64,000 nucleotides of DNA from JAICYJ01 sp963737445 (GCA_963737445.1 CAVTSO010000025.1:186001-250000); one strand, 5' to 3'; positions 10,159-17,642 are shown, numbered from the stretch's first letter. The notes: a model not told the origin generated them from the letters alone. A program made the numbers and translations.

Positions 10159-10509
10159 TCACGGCGTCGTTGCAAGCACCGCTGGCTCGACCAACCGTTG
10201 CCGTTGCTCCATCGCCCCCGGCCGGATACAGAAGTACGCGAACGTGCGCCCCTTTTCGCGTTCCAGCAAACCGGCCTCACGCAGCTGTTTGAGGTGGTAG
10301 CTGACGGTGGGCGGAGCCAAGCCGAGGCGATCGGTGAACTCGCAGACACAGACCGCCTCACCCTCGGCGCGCAGGAGGATGTTCAAGATCATGAGCCGGT
10401 GTCGGTCGGCCAGAACCTGGAACAGCCGTTCCAGATCCAACGCCTCCGTCTTGCTGAGGGAGGAACCAGCAAGCGGGGTGTAGCAGCTGATCGCGGATGG
10501 AGGCTTCAT
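10159..10509 (-). CDS. arsR: ArsR-family repressor, leftward and monocistronic
   Basis: A 116-residue ArsR most similar, by eye, to the first arsR of the island: 'LERLFQVLADRHRLMILNIL', then 'AVCVCEFTDRLGLAPPTVSY'. The N-terminal thiol motif is 'SCYTPL', so only one Cys remains where that paralogue has two. It is transcribed alone and divergently from the arsR-arsM pair. Its promoter carries the same 18 fixed operator bases as the first arsR promoter, with TATAGT nine bases before the ATG. The two repressors may therefore cross-regulate. Confidence 0.88.
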   Translation of the reverse strand: MKPPSAISCYTPLAGSSLSKTEALDLERLFQVLADRHRLMILNILLRAEGEAVCVCEFTDRLGLAPPTVSYHLKQLREAGLLEREKGRTFAYFCIRPGAMEQRQRLVEPAVLATTP

Positions 10510-10518
10510 CGATCGGCG

Positions 10519-10544
10519 ACTATATCGAACAGATCAGATATTTG
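10519..10544 (-). promoter_or_regulatory. ArsR operator in the divergent arsR/arsR-arsM promoter region
   Basis: On the minus strand this reads caaatatc-N8-tcgatatagt, identical in all fixed positions to 5614-5639. The TATAGT at its downstream end serves the leftward arsR. The rightward arsR-arsM promoter (possible TTGTGC at 10542-10547 and TAGCAT at 10565-10570, 17 bases apart) begins inside the same site. Confidence 0.7.
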
Positions 10545-10577
10545 TGCCCAAGATGTGTTCCTGCTAGCATCATATCG

Positions 10578-10925
10578 ATGAGCATTGATGTGAAAGCCGT
10601 AGTACCCGTGGGCCCTCCGGCAGCCGCGTGTTGCGCGCCGACGACCAACCTCGACCCGGCACTCGACGCCGACCGATTGGCCGAACTCTCATCGGCGCTA
10701 TCTGAGCCGATCCGCATCCAGATCCTGGACGTGCTTCGCCGACACGCACAGCCGCTGTGTCAGTGCGAGCTGCTGGCCCTTTTCGGCATTCCCCAACCCA
10801 CGCTCTCACACCACGTCAGCAAGCTCGTCCGCTCGGGCTTGGTGACCATCGACCGGCGCCACCGCTGGGCCTACTACTCCGTCTCTCCCAATGCCCTCAA
10901 GGAGCTTTCGACATGGCTGAGCTGA
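10578..10925 (+). CDS. arsR: ArsR-family repressor leading arsM
   Basis: A 115-residue winged-helix repressor more distant from the other four. It has an N-terminal 'ACCAPTTNL' Cys pair, 'PLCQCELLALFGIPQPTLSH' at helices 3-4 and a truncated C-terminus ending 'LKELSTWLS'. The ATG at 10578 follows a TAGCAT -10-like box by seven bases, which suggests a leaderless transcript. Its last 13 bases overlap arsM, so the two genes are translationally coupled and ArsR should repress arsenite methylation in the absence of As(III). Confidence 0.88.
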   Translation: MSIDVKAVVPVGPPAAACCAPTTNLDPALDADRLAELSSALSEPIRIQILDVLRRHAQPLCQCELLALFGIPQPTLSHHVSKLVRSGLVTIDRRHRWAYYSVSPNALKELSTWLS

Positions 10926-11818
10926 CCTCCGAAATCTCAACCTGCTGCGCACCCGGCGACCAGGTTGCCTGCTGCGACCCGGCGGAGAAATCCGCGTGCT
11001 GTGGCACCGCCGCAAGCGAAGGCAGCTGCGGATGCGCCGCCGGCGTTCCCACCTCGAAAGCAACCGACGACATCCGCGAACTCGTGCGCGACCGCTACGC
11101 CACAGCTGCACGCAGCATGACGGAGCCCGGCAAAGGCTCGTGCGGCTGCGCGCCGAACATGACGGCGGATTCAGCGGGCCAAGAAGTGTTCGGCGCATCA
11201 CTCTATGCGGACGAGGCCGACGACGCGACAACCTCCGCCGTCTCGGCCTCACTCGGTTGTGGTGTCCCGACCGCCGTAGCTGATCTGCACCCGGGCGAGA
11301 CCGTTCTCGACCTAGGTTCGGGCGCCGGCGCAGACGTGCTCATCTCCGCCCGGCGGGTGGCGCCAACCGGCAAGGCGATCGGCCTTGACATGACCGACGA
11401 GATGCTGGCACTCGCACGGGCGAACGCCGGTGAGGCGGGCGTCGACAACGTCGAGTTCATCAAGGGCTACATCGAGGCCATCCCGCTAGCCGACGCTTCC
11501 GTCGACGTCGTTATCTCAAACTGCGTCATCAACCTCGCTGCCGACAAGCGCCAAGTGCTGGCCGAGGCGGCGCGCGTGCTTCGCCCTGGCGGCCGGTTCG
11601 CCGTCTCCGACGTCATCGCCGACACCGACATGGACGAGGCCACCCGCGCCGACATGGCCGCCTACACCGGCTGCATCGCCGGCGCACTGACCGAGCACGA
11701 GTTTCGCGCCGGGCTGAGCGAGGCCGGCCTCGTCGACGTCGAGATTCACCTCACTCATCGCGTCCATGCGCACGCCAGCTCGGCCATCATCCGAGCGCGC
11801 AAGCCAACCTTGGCCTGA
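10913..11818 (+). CDS. arsM: Arsenite S-adenosylmethionine methyltransferase
   Basis: A 301-residue ArsM. The class I methyltransferase fold shows 'VLDLGSGAGADVLISA' for SAM binding. The conserved arsenic-site Cys residues are in 'SLGCGVP', 'ISNCVINL' and 'YTGCIAGAL'. It methylates As(III) stepwise to methylated and finally volatile arsenicals. The N-terminal 45 residues are unusually Cys-rich, with three CC pairs and a CGC, and a further CGC lies near residue 78. This is more than needed for catalysis and may be a metalloid-collecting tail. The start at 10913 lies inside the end of the preceding arsR. Confidence 0.93.
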   Translation: MAELTSEISTCCAPGDQVACCDPAEKSACCGTAASEGSCGCAAGVPTSKATDDIRELVRDRYATAARSMTEPGKGSCGCAPNMTADSAGQEVFGASLYADEADDATTSAVSASLGCGVPTAVADLHPGETVLDLGSGAGADVLISARRVAPTGKAIGLDMTDEMLALARANAGEAGVDNVEFIKGYIEAIPLADASVDVVISNCVINLAADKRQVLAEAARVLRPGGRFAVSDVIADTDMDEATRADMAAYTGCIAGALTEHEFRAGLSEAGLVDVEIHLTHRVHAHASSAIIRARKPTLA

Positions 11819-11902
11819 CGCGACGAGTCCCGACCGAGTTCGCTGCGAGCAACGACCGGACGCCGCCTCGCTCACAACCGCCGGTGCTGGCACACGCCTC
11901 GC

Positions 11903-12317
11903 TCAGGTTGCCAGCGACGCGGGCGTCGCCTGGATGCTGCCAGAGACGTCGCAGCTTGCCGCTAGCGTGTTGAAGACCGTTCCCTGCCTGACGATGTTGC
12001 GATGCAGAAGGTCAACCCGATCGGGCGGCTCATCGGTGACAACAGCGAGCTCGTAGCGAATCTCGGTGAACCGCGGCGGTGTCTGCTGGCGCTTCGCGCG
12101 GACGGTGATCGACGCGCTGTCATAACGAAACGGCAGCATCCCAGCGAACCGTTCGACGTTCTTCAGCACGCACGCAGCAAACGCCGCGGCCAGCAACTCA
12201 GCCGGCCCGGGCAACTCGGAAGCCGGCATCGCCGAACTGTCAAACCGGATCGTCTCACCCGCGCAGCGCGCCTCCGAAACACCGAGACACGGTGCCTGCG
12301 GTGATCTCATACTCCAT
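11903..12317 (-). CDS. OsmC-family thiol peroxidase-like protein (frameshift near the start)
   Basis: The main part matches the OsmC fold: 'PASELPGPAELLAAAFAACVLKNVERFA' carries the first conserved Cys and 'FNTLAASCDVSG' is in place of the second. OsmC proteins reduce organic hydroperoxides. The start is at ATG 12317 ('MEYEITAGTVS'), after which the frame must change once between about 12290 and 12275 to enter the conserved part. It lies in the ars island next to an aquaporin gene in the same direction, 459 bases apart. A role against arsenic-induced oxidative stress is inference. Confidence 0.65.
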
Positions 12318-12776
12318 CGGCAAGGACGACAAGGCGAACCTCCCTCTCTCTGGGATTCCTCCAGTATGCGCGACGCACGTTCCGGCCGCATCCGCGCCTG
12401 TCCCGACCTGACGTTTCGGACAATCCACAGTTCGACCGCCCTATCACGCGGCGGCCGGCGGGGCTCACCACCCGCATGGCCTCCGACTCAAGTGTTCGCT
12501 CGGCATGGCTCCCGCCCACCGGCGGAGGCATCTACGGACGGAAGGACACCGCGTGGTCGGAGCGGTGCCACAACGTCACCTATCGCCCGATCCGCAGCAA
12601 TAGTCGGAAATAAGCGGCCCTCACGGCACAGCCTGTTGTGCGCCCACCGCGGCAGCGTCGGGCTTTTCGACCAGCACTCTTAGGACGAACCTTCTTGTCC
12701 CAGGTCTGCGATGTGCTTGTCCGCACGCAGCCGCGGTGGGGGCAAGGCCCCACGGAAGGCGGCGCCAATTGCGGGC
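12318..12776. other. Non-coding gap between the aquaporin and OsmC genes
   Basis: I see no credible gene here on either strand. An 11-base perfect inverted repeat (cccaccgcggc at 12643-12653, gccgcggtggg at 12730-12740) encloses 76 bases. It might be the end pair of a decayed element or a structured transcript; nothing else supports either idea. Confidence 0.35.
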
Positions 12777-13448
12777 TCATTCCGTGCTGGCAGCCTCAAT
12801 ATCTCCTTCCATCTTCTCGGCCGGTAGCACGTAGAGGAACGCGATTGCGGCGGCGGCACCGCCGAGGAGTTCGGCGAGCAGGTAGATCCAGATGTCGCTC
12901 CACGCGAACAGGCCAGAGACCATCCCGCCGATCGCGATGGCTGGGTTGAAGACGCCGCCGGAAATACCGCCGACGGCGAAGGCTCCGGTCAGTACCGTGA
13001 ATCCGATCGCGAGGCCGTAGAAGGAGTTCCCGTGCGTTCCGCGCGCGGTGGCGACATTCAGGACGACCCACCCGAGCGCGAAGGTGAACAGGAACTCGGC
13101 AATCAGCATCTTGCCGGCGCTGGCCACATGTGTGTGTGTCTCCCGTCCACCCACCCAGCGCACAGCCAGCCCAGCCAGGGCCGCGGCGACGACCTGCGTC
13201 ACCATGTACGCACCGCACTCCGTCGAGGTCATTCGTCTTCGCACGAACACGGCGGTGCTCACCGCCGGGTTGAAGTGACCGCCAGACACGTGACCGCCGG
13301 CGAAGACCATCACCATCAGCACCGACCCGATCGCCAGCGGCGCCAGCGCGCCAGCACCCGCCTTGTTGGTCGCCATGCCGACAGTGAACATGAACATGAA
13401 CATTCCGATGAACTCGACAACCAGCTTGCGATCAAGCGGATAGGTCAC
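12777..13448 (-). CDS. Aquaporin / MIP-family channel, probably for arsenite
   Basis: A 223-residue six-helix channel with both pore half-helices intact: 'GGHFNPAVS' and 'GGVFNPAIA'. Aquaglyceroporin-type channels in ars operons (AqpS) let As(OH)3 leave the cell down its gradient after ArsC has reduced arsenate. The context in this island makes that role likely, although water or glycerol transport cannot be excluded. The GTG start is preceded by an AGGAGGAG sequence. It reads leftward, divergent from arsR-acr3, so the 160-base gap between them must hold two promoters. Confidence 0.85.
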   Translation of the reverse strand: MTYPLDRKLVVEFIGMFMFMFTVGMATNKAGAGALAPLAIGSVLMVMVFAGGHVSGGHFNPAVSTAVFVRRRMTSTECGAYMVTQVVAAALAGLAVRWVGGRETHTHVASAGKMLIAEFLFTFALGWVVLNVATARGTHGNSFYGLAIGFTVLTGAFAVGGISGGVFNPAIAIGGMVSGLFAWSDIWIYLLAELLGGAAAAIAFLYVLPAEKMEGDIEAASTE

Positions 13449-13607
13449 GGGACTCTCCTCCTCTGAAGACCTCGTGAACTTCGACTCGGGTGCGGCTCAC
13501 CCTTCCGCGACGTTTCGGATCCGGCCTGCGGCGCCCCGTCGGCCGCACCGGCGATCTGCGGGCAACCACGCATTCAGACTTCTCGATTGGTTGCTAGGGT
13601 GTAGAGG

Positions 13608-13961
13608 ATGTCCAAGTCTTCGTTGATCGAGTGTTGCAGCCCACTGGTGCGCTCAACGCTGTCGCCGGCACAGGCGACCGACCTGGAACGGCTGTTCAAA
13701 GCGCTTGCCGACCGCCACCGGGTACGGATCCTGAACCTGCTGGCAGGCGCCGGGGACGCTGTGTGCGTCTGCAAGCTGATGCCGGCGCTCGGGCTTGCTC
13801 AGCCGACCGTCAGCTACCACCTGAAGCTGCTGGTCGAGGCTGGCCTGTTGGAACGCGAGCGGCGCGGGCGGTTCGCCTACTACCGGCTCGCGGCGGGGTC
13901 GCTCGAGCAGCTCGGCGACCTCATTCGCGGCCCGACCAGTAACAAGGTGTGGGCGGCGTGA
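13608..13961 (+). CDS. arsR: ArsR-family repressor leading acr3
   Basis: A 117-residue winged-helix repressor with an N-terminal 'ECCSPL' pair and 'AVCVCKLMPALGLAQPTVSY' at helices 3-4, so all three classical As(III) ligands are available. A TAGGGT -10-like box lies seven bases before the ATG. It ends 25 bases before the acr3 GTG start, forming a two-gene efflux module. Its promoter does not contain the ATATC-N10-GATAT site found before two of the other arsR genes, so its operator is probably different. Confidence 0.88.
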   Translation: MSKSSLIECCSPLVRSTLSPAQATDLERLFKALADRHRVRILNLLAGAGDAVCVCKLMPALGLAQPTVSYHLKLLVEAGLLERERRGRFAYYRLAAGSLEQLGDLIRGPTSNKVWAA

Positions 13962-13986
13962 ACATGGCCGCTGTAATTTCGGGAGC

Positions 13987-15153
13987 GTGGTGGGGGGCGC
14001 CGTGAGGAGCGCCGAGAAGCCGAGACCAGTCGCGGCCGACGAGGCCGCCGTCCTCGCGCGGCTCTCGCGGCTTGATCGATTCCTGCCGCTTTGGATCGCC
14101 CTGGCCATGGCCGCGGGGCTCGGGCTGGGCTCGCTCGTGCCACGCCTGAATGACTGGCTTGACAATCTGCAGGTTGGCACGGTGAGCGTGCCGATCGCGG
14201 TTGGCCTGCTGCTGATGATGTATCCGGTGCTGGCCAAGGTGCGCTACGAGGACATTGGGAAGAAGCGGGGCGATGGCGTCAGCGACTCGCGCTTTTTCGG
14301 CGTCTCGCTGTTTCTCTCGTGGGTGGTCGGGCCGCTGCTGATGTTCGCATTGGCTTGGCTCTTCTTGGCCGACCAGCCCGCCTACCGCACCGGCGTGATC
14401 ATCGTCGGCTTGGCGCGCTGTATCGCGATGGTGCTTGTTTGGAACGAGATCGCCCTTGGTGACCGCGAGCGCGCGGCGGTGCTGGTCGTCTTCAACGCGA
14501 TCTTCCAACTCGTCGCCTACTCGCTGTTGGGCTACTTCTACTTGACCGTGCTTCCCGGCTGGTTGGGCTTGGACACGCAGGGCTTCCAGGTCGGGATCTG
14601 GGAGGTGGCACGCACGGTCTTGATCTTCCTCGGCATCCCACTGACCGCCGGCTACCTGACCCGCCGGATCGGGCTTCGTCGACGCGGACGCGACTGGTAT
14701 GAACAGCGCTTCATCCCGCGGATCGCGCCGATCACTCTCTACGGGCTGCTGTTCACGATCGTCTTGCTGTTCGCGATCCAGGGCGACAAGATCACATCCC
14801 AGCCGCTCGATGTCGTCCTGATCGCAGTGCCACTGCTCGTCTACTTCGCGGTCATGTGGATCGCCGGGTTCGCCACCGGCCGGGGTATGGGTTTCCCATA
14901 CCCGCAGACCGCCGCCCTCTCCTTCACAGTCGCCTCGAACGATTTCGAGCTCGCAATCGCTGTCGCGGTCGGCGTCTTCGGCGCAACCTCCGGTCAAGCA
15001 CTGGCCGGCGTCGTCGGACCACTGATCGAGGTGCCCGTTCTGGTCAGCCTCGTCTACGTCGCCCTCTGGTTGCGGCGCCGCTTGGCCTGGCCATCCCCTA
15101 CGGCGCCTGCCTACGGATCGCGGCCCATCGCCCCTCTGAAGCGATCCCTGTGA
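13987..15153 (+). CDS. acr3: ACR3-type arsenite efflux permease
   Basis: A 388-residue membrane protein of the ACR3 (BART superfamily) type with ten predicted helices. Family marks are 'LLLMMYPVLAKVRYEDIG', the catalytic-Cys stretch 'GLARCIAMVLVWNEIA' in helix 4 and 'VASNDFELAIAVAVG' with the conserved Glu in helix 9. It expels arsenite using the proton gradient. GTG 13987, GTG 13990 and GTG 14002 are all possible starts. The final 20 residues are Pro-rich and unlike the family, perhaps a variable tail or a shifted frame. Confidence 0.93.
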   Translation: MVGGAVRSAEKPRPVAADEAAVLARLSRLDRFLPLWIALAMAAGLGLGSLVPRLNDWLDNLQVGTVSVPIAVGLLLMMYPVLAKVRYEDIGKKRGDGVSDSRFFGVSLFLSWVVGPLLMFALAWLFLADQPAYRTGVIIVGLARCIAMVLVWNEIALGDRERAAVLVVFNAIFQLVAYSLLGYFYLTVLPGWLGLDTQGFQVGIWEVARTVLIFLGIPLTAGYLTRRIGLRRRGRDWYEQRFIPRIAPITLYGLLFTIVLLFAIQGDKITSQPLDVVLIAVPLLVYFAVMWIAGFATGRGMGFPYPQTAALSFTVASNDFELAIAVAVGVFGATSGQALAGVVGPLIEVPVLVSLVYVALWLRRRLAWPSPTAPAYGSRPIAPLKRSL

Positions 15154-15300
15154 CGCTCATCCAGAGCCGTTCCCTCGCTCTCGCGCAGGCGTCGAACAGC
15201 TCAGTGTAGGCTGAGCATTCTGGTTCGACGGGTTCGCCGTTGCGCCAGCCGGACCGGCTTACCCGGCCGGAGTCTGGATGCCGTCGACGCGAGGAGAACA

Positions 15301-15498
15301 GTGACCCGAAAGGCGACGGAGTCGTCTCCCACACGGCCGATTCTGTACGCCGCGGTCGTGTTGCTCGCCGTCGCGATCGGCGGCCACCTCCTGGTCCCAA
15401 GTGCCGACTTGCTTTGGGCAGTGCTCGCCGTCCTCGGAGTGCTGGCGGTGCCACAGGCGTTGTGGATCGACCGCACAGAGCGACGCAAACAGCGGTGA
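15301..15498 (+). CDS. Small two-helix membrane protein
   Basis: A 65-residue frame starting at GTG 15301 directly after GAGGAG. It contains two hydrophobic stretches ('ILYAAVVLLAVAIGGHLLV' and 'LLWAVLAVLGVLAVPQALW') and a basic C-terminus. It follows acr3 in the same direction after 147 bases. No family is recognised. Its ribosome site and topology argue that it is real, but the length leaves room for chance. Confidence 0.5.
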   Translation: MTRKATESSPTRPILYAAVVLLAVAIGGHLLVPSADLLWAVLAVLGVLAVPQALWIDRTERRKQR

Positions 15499-15848
15499 GC
15501 GGCGCTGCTCATGGCGGGGGATTGCCGCCACCGAGCAGTCGCACCGCACCGGCGGAAAGGTGGTCGGGTTGGATTCCATGGCCGAATTCGACTCGACGGC
15601 GCATGGAAGTCCTCGGCCGTATAGGGCCTCTACGCAACCGGTCTGCTTGCTCCGTCGGAGGCTCTGGACGGTCACGCTTCTGAGTCCGTCCGTTCGGCAC
15701 CGCACCGCTGAATCGTCAGGAGTCGATCCAGTCACGTTCCGGCTCAGTGGGCCTCCGCGCCGGCTAACCGGTCACGGAAAGGGACGAAGCCGTGACCAAC
15801 GGGTCTGGCAGAGCCCCTTCCTGACTCGACTGCGCGGTCGAAGAGACC
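15499..15848. other. Gap with no recognisable gene
   Basis: Several overlapping frames are open here, but none has a plausible start, family motif or codon pattern. The stretch runs from the last small membrane gene of the ars island to the tRNA 5' fragment and may be the decayed right end of the island. Confidence 0.4.
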
Positions 15849-15877
15849 TGGCGCTCTCCCAACTGAGCTAACCGCCC
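15849..15877 (-). pseudogene. Partial tRNA: 5' half of a tRNA-Val-like gene
   Basis: On the minus strand, bases 15877 to 15849 read as acceptor strand GGGCGGT, TA, a complete D arm (GCTC...GAGC) and the next few bases. They match the 5' half of the intact tRNA-Val at 4750 except for one D-loop base and the base after the D arm. The following sequence forms no anticodon stem, T arm or matching 3' acceptor strand. It is in inverted orientation to the intact copy and 11 kb away. Confidence 0.7.
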
Positions 15878-15960
15878 CGGGGCCGCCGCAGCAGCCGGTT
15901 TTCCGGTTCATCGGTTCTCCCAACTCGAGTTGACCGTGCCCGACGCGTGCAGAGTAGAAG

Positions 15961-15991
15961 CCTTGCGTGGCAAGGTTGTACGTGCTAACTT
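15961..15991 (+). promoter_or_regulatory. Promoter with a palindrome before padR
   Basis: CCTTGC-GTG-GCAAGG (15961-15975) is a perfect six-base inverted repeat. It overlaps TTGCGT (15963-15968), which stands 17 bases before TAACTT (15986-15991). The padR ATG follows the -10 box by seven bases. The palindrome is well placed for autorepression. Confidence 0.55.
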
Positions 15992-15998
15992 GCGAGAC

Positions 15999-16352
15999 AT
16001 GGCACTGGGAGCTCAGCGAGGAACAGAACTACTGCGCGGCGTTCTCGACCTGTGCCTATTGGCGGTGATGGACCAAGAGCCGGCATACGGCTACGAGATG
16101 ACCAAGCGGTTGCGTGAGCGCGGTCTCGAGTTCGTCGGCGAGGGCTCCATCTATCCGTTGCTGGGGCGCCTGGAGCGTGAGGGTCTAGTCGAGACGTACC
16201 GGGCCGCGAGCAACGGCGGGCCGCAGCGCAAGTACTACCGACCCTCGAGCAGCGGCAGGTTGGCGCTCAGCCTGGGGGTATCGGAATGGAGGGCGGCGCG
16301 CGATGCTGTCGATGCGGTGCTTGCCCCTGTCAAGATCGAGGTGGCTACATGA
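15999..16352 (+). CDS. PadR-family transcriptional regulator
   Basis: A 117-residue PadR winged-helix protein: 'LLRGVLDLCLLAVMDQEPAYGYEMTKRL' followed by 'GSIYPLLGRLEREGLVE' and a dimerisation helix. I use the ATG at 15999, as it is where the family alignment begins and it follows a -10-like TAACTT by seven bases. Its stop overlaps the next ATG. PadR genes are often coupled to a membrane protein gene that they control, as here. The ligand is unknown. Confidence 0.85.
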   Translation: MALGAQRGTELLRGVLDLCLLAVMDQEPAYGYEMTKRLRERGLEFVGEGSIYPLLGRLEREGLVETYRAASNGGPQRKYYRPSSSGRLALSLGVSEWRAARDAVDAVLAPVKIEVAT

Positions 16353-16873
16353 GTGATTTCTTCGAGCAATGCCGTCGCGAGTGGAGACGCCTCGGCGTCC
16401 CCGATCCGGTCGCCGAGGAGATGGCGACAGAATTGGCGTCCGACCTCAGCGAGGCCGAGGCCGAAGGCGTCTCCGCCCAGGAGCTCCTCGGACGCAGCGC
16501 CTTTGATCCGCCTTCCTTCGCCGCCACCTGGGCGGCCGAGCGAGGGATCGTCCTTAAACAACAGCCCACCCAGACGACGGTTCCCCGCAGACCCGTCTTC
16601 CTCACCGCGTTCACTGGCGCTGCAGCGATCGCCCTCATCGTCGCGGCGGCGCTGCTCCTAACCGGGGAACCCAAGCTGACACTCGCCACATCGGGAACCA
16701 GACCTCGTCTTCTCGGGCCACTACCGCCCGGCGCCGGCGGACAAGTCCACACCACGAGCGCATCCACCCCCATCGAGTGGATGCTCCTGGTTCTCGCGAT
16801 CATCGCGCTCGGCTTCGCCGCACGGCTGTGGTCAACCTGGAGCCGCTCGCGGCCACCCGCCGCTCCCGCCTAG
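16349..16873 (+). CDS. Membrane protein coupled to PadR (HAAS-like N-terminal domain)
   Basis: A 174-residue protein. Residues 1-70 are a helical domain ('RREWRRLGVPDPVAEEMATELASDL') resembling the HAAS/DUF1700 domains found in PadR partners. Two hydrophobic helices follow, near residues 85-105 and 145-162, separated by a Gly/Pro/Thr-rich loop. It begins on an ATGA overlap with padR. Such partners are thought to relay an envelope signal or to be the target of the regulator; which applies here is not known. Confidence 0.65.
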   Translation: MSDFFEQCRREWRRLGVPDPVAEEMATELASDLSEAEAEGVSAQELLGRSAFDPPSFAATWAAERGIVLKQQPTQTTVPRRPVFLTAFTGAAAIALIVAAALLLTGEPKLTLATSGTRPRLLGPLPPGAGGQVHTTSASTPIEWMLLVLAIIALGFAARLWSTWSRSRPPAAPA

Positions 16874-17015
16874 CAGCCAGAGCCCGCTCGAGGGACATTC
16901 ACCAACACGGGCCCAGTGCAGCGCACCGTTTCCGGGTTGTCCGGCATCCCTTGGGCCGAGCCGACCCGTAGGGGGTGGTGAGGAGGTCGGCGGCGAGCTG
17001 TTGATTAGAGGCCCT

Positions 17016-17230
17016 GCGGCGGGAGCGGGAGGCGAAGACGTACTGGGACTCGCTGACCCCGGAACAGGAGGTGTGGGCTATCCAGAAGACGGGTTACTTC
17101 AAGATCAGCCAACGACGCCGGATGTGAGTGCCAAGTCGGCACGTCGGTCGCCGTTCTTCGCAAGACCTGCGCCCACGTCCAGTTCACTGAAGCCGACTGG
17201 GAACATATCCACACCCTCGGGAGCCGGTGA
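17016..17230 (+). pseudogene. Remnant of a short unknown gene with one frameshift
   Basis: Two consecutive plus-strand frames give convincing protein-like sequence: first charged, 'REREAKTYWDSLTPEQEVW' and 'IQKTGYFKISQRRR', then after a one-base shift near 17128 'RKTCAHVQFTEADWEHIHT' to a stop at 17228-17230. No start codon precedes the first part after an in-frame stop, so the N-terminus is probably lost. I do not recognise the family. It sits 18 bases before a tRNA 3'-end fragment. Confidence 0.4.
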
Positions 17231-17248
17231 TCGACTACTACACAGGCA

Positions 17249-17279
17249 GAGGCCGCACGTTCGAATCGTGCCGGGCGCA
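17249..17279 (+). repeat. tRNA-Arg-like 3' end, left copy of a direct repeat
   Basis: A perfect T arm (GCACG-TTCGAAT-CGTGC) is followed by an acceptor 3' strand CGGGCGC and discriminator A. No matching 5' half lies upstream. Acceptor sequence of this type belongs to tRNA-Arg genes, a common target of tyrosine integrases. A second copy with two mismatches in 31 bases lies at 18485-18515. Confidence 0.7.
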
Positions 17280-17642
17280 ATGGCTTAATCAAGCCTGTGT
17301 AGCGTGGCTGGTGCCTGCTCCGTCCGGGGTGGGGTTGAGAGTGCGACGCGGCGGCGGGATGACCCGTAACCGTGCTGGCGGCCGTTTCGGTCTGCCGTGA
17401 AATCGACCTGTCTCCCGCCGTCGCGTCGTACCGAAACGCGCACTCGCCCGACACTTCTACCACCGCCTCCGAGAACTCCACCCACCCGCCTTGACAACAT
17501 AGAAGCGTCGCTTTCGAGAGCCCGAAATGCCGAAGAGTGCGCCGTTCGTCCCTCGTATTCTGCCTCCTTGCGGACCGGTCAAGCCGGCCGGGCCCGCCCT
17601 CGGTACGGGTACCGGTCATCCGGAGCGGTGTAGGCTTGCCGG

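Noticed and set aside
12643..12740. Insertion-sequence ends (11-base inverted repeats)
   Set aside because: They enclose only 76 bases with no transposase, and no target duplication is visible.
15780..15877. A complete second tRNA on the minus strand
   Set aside because: Only the acceptor 5' strand and D arm fit. No anticodon stem, T arm or matching 3' acceptor strand can be found within 100 bases.
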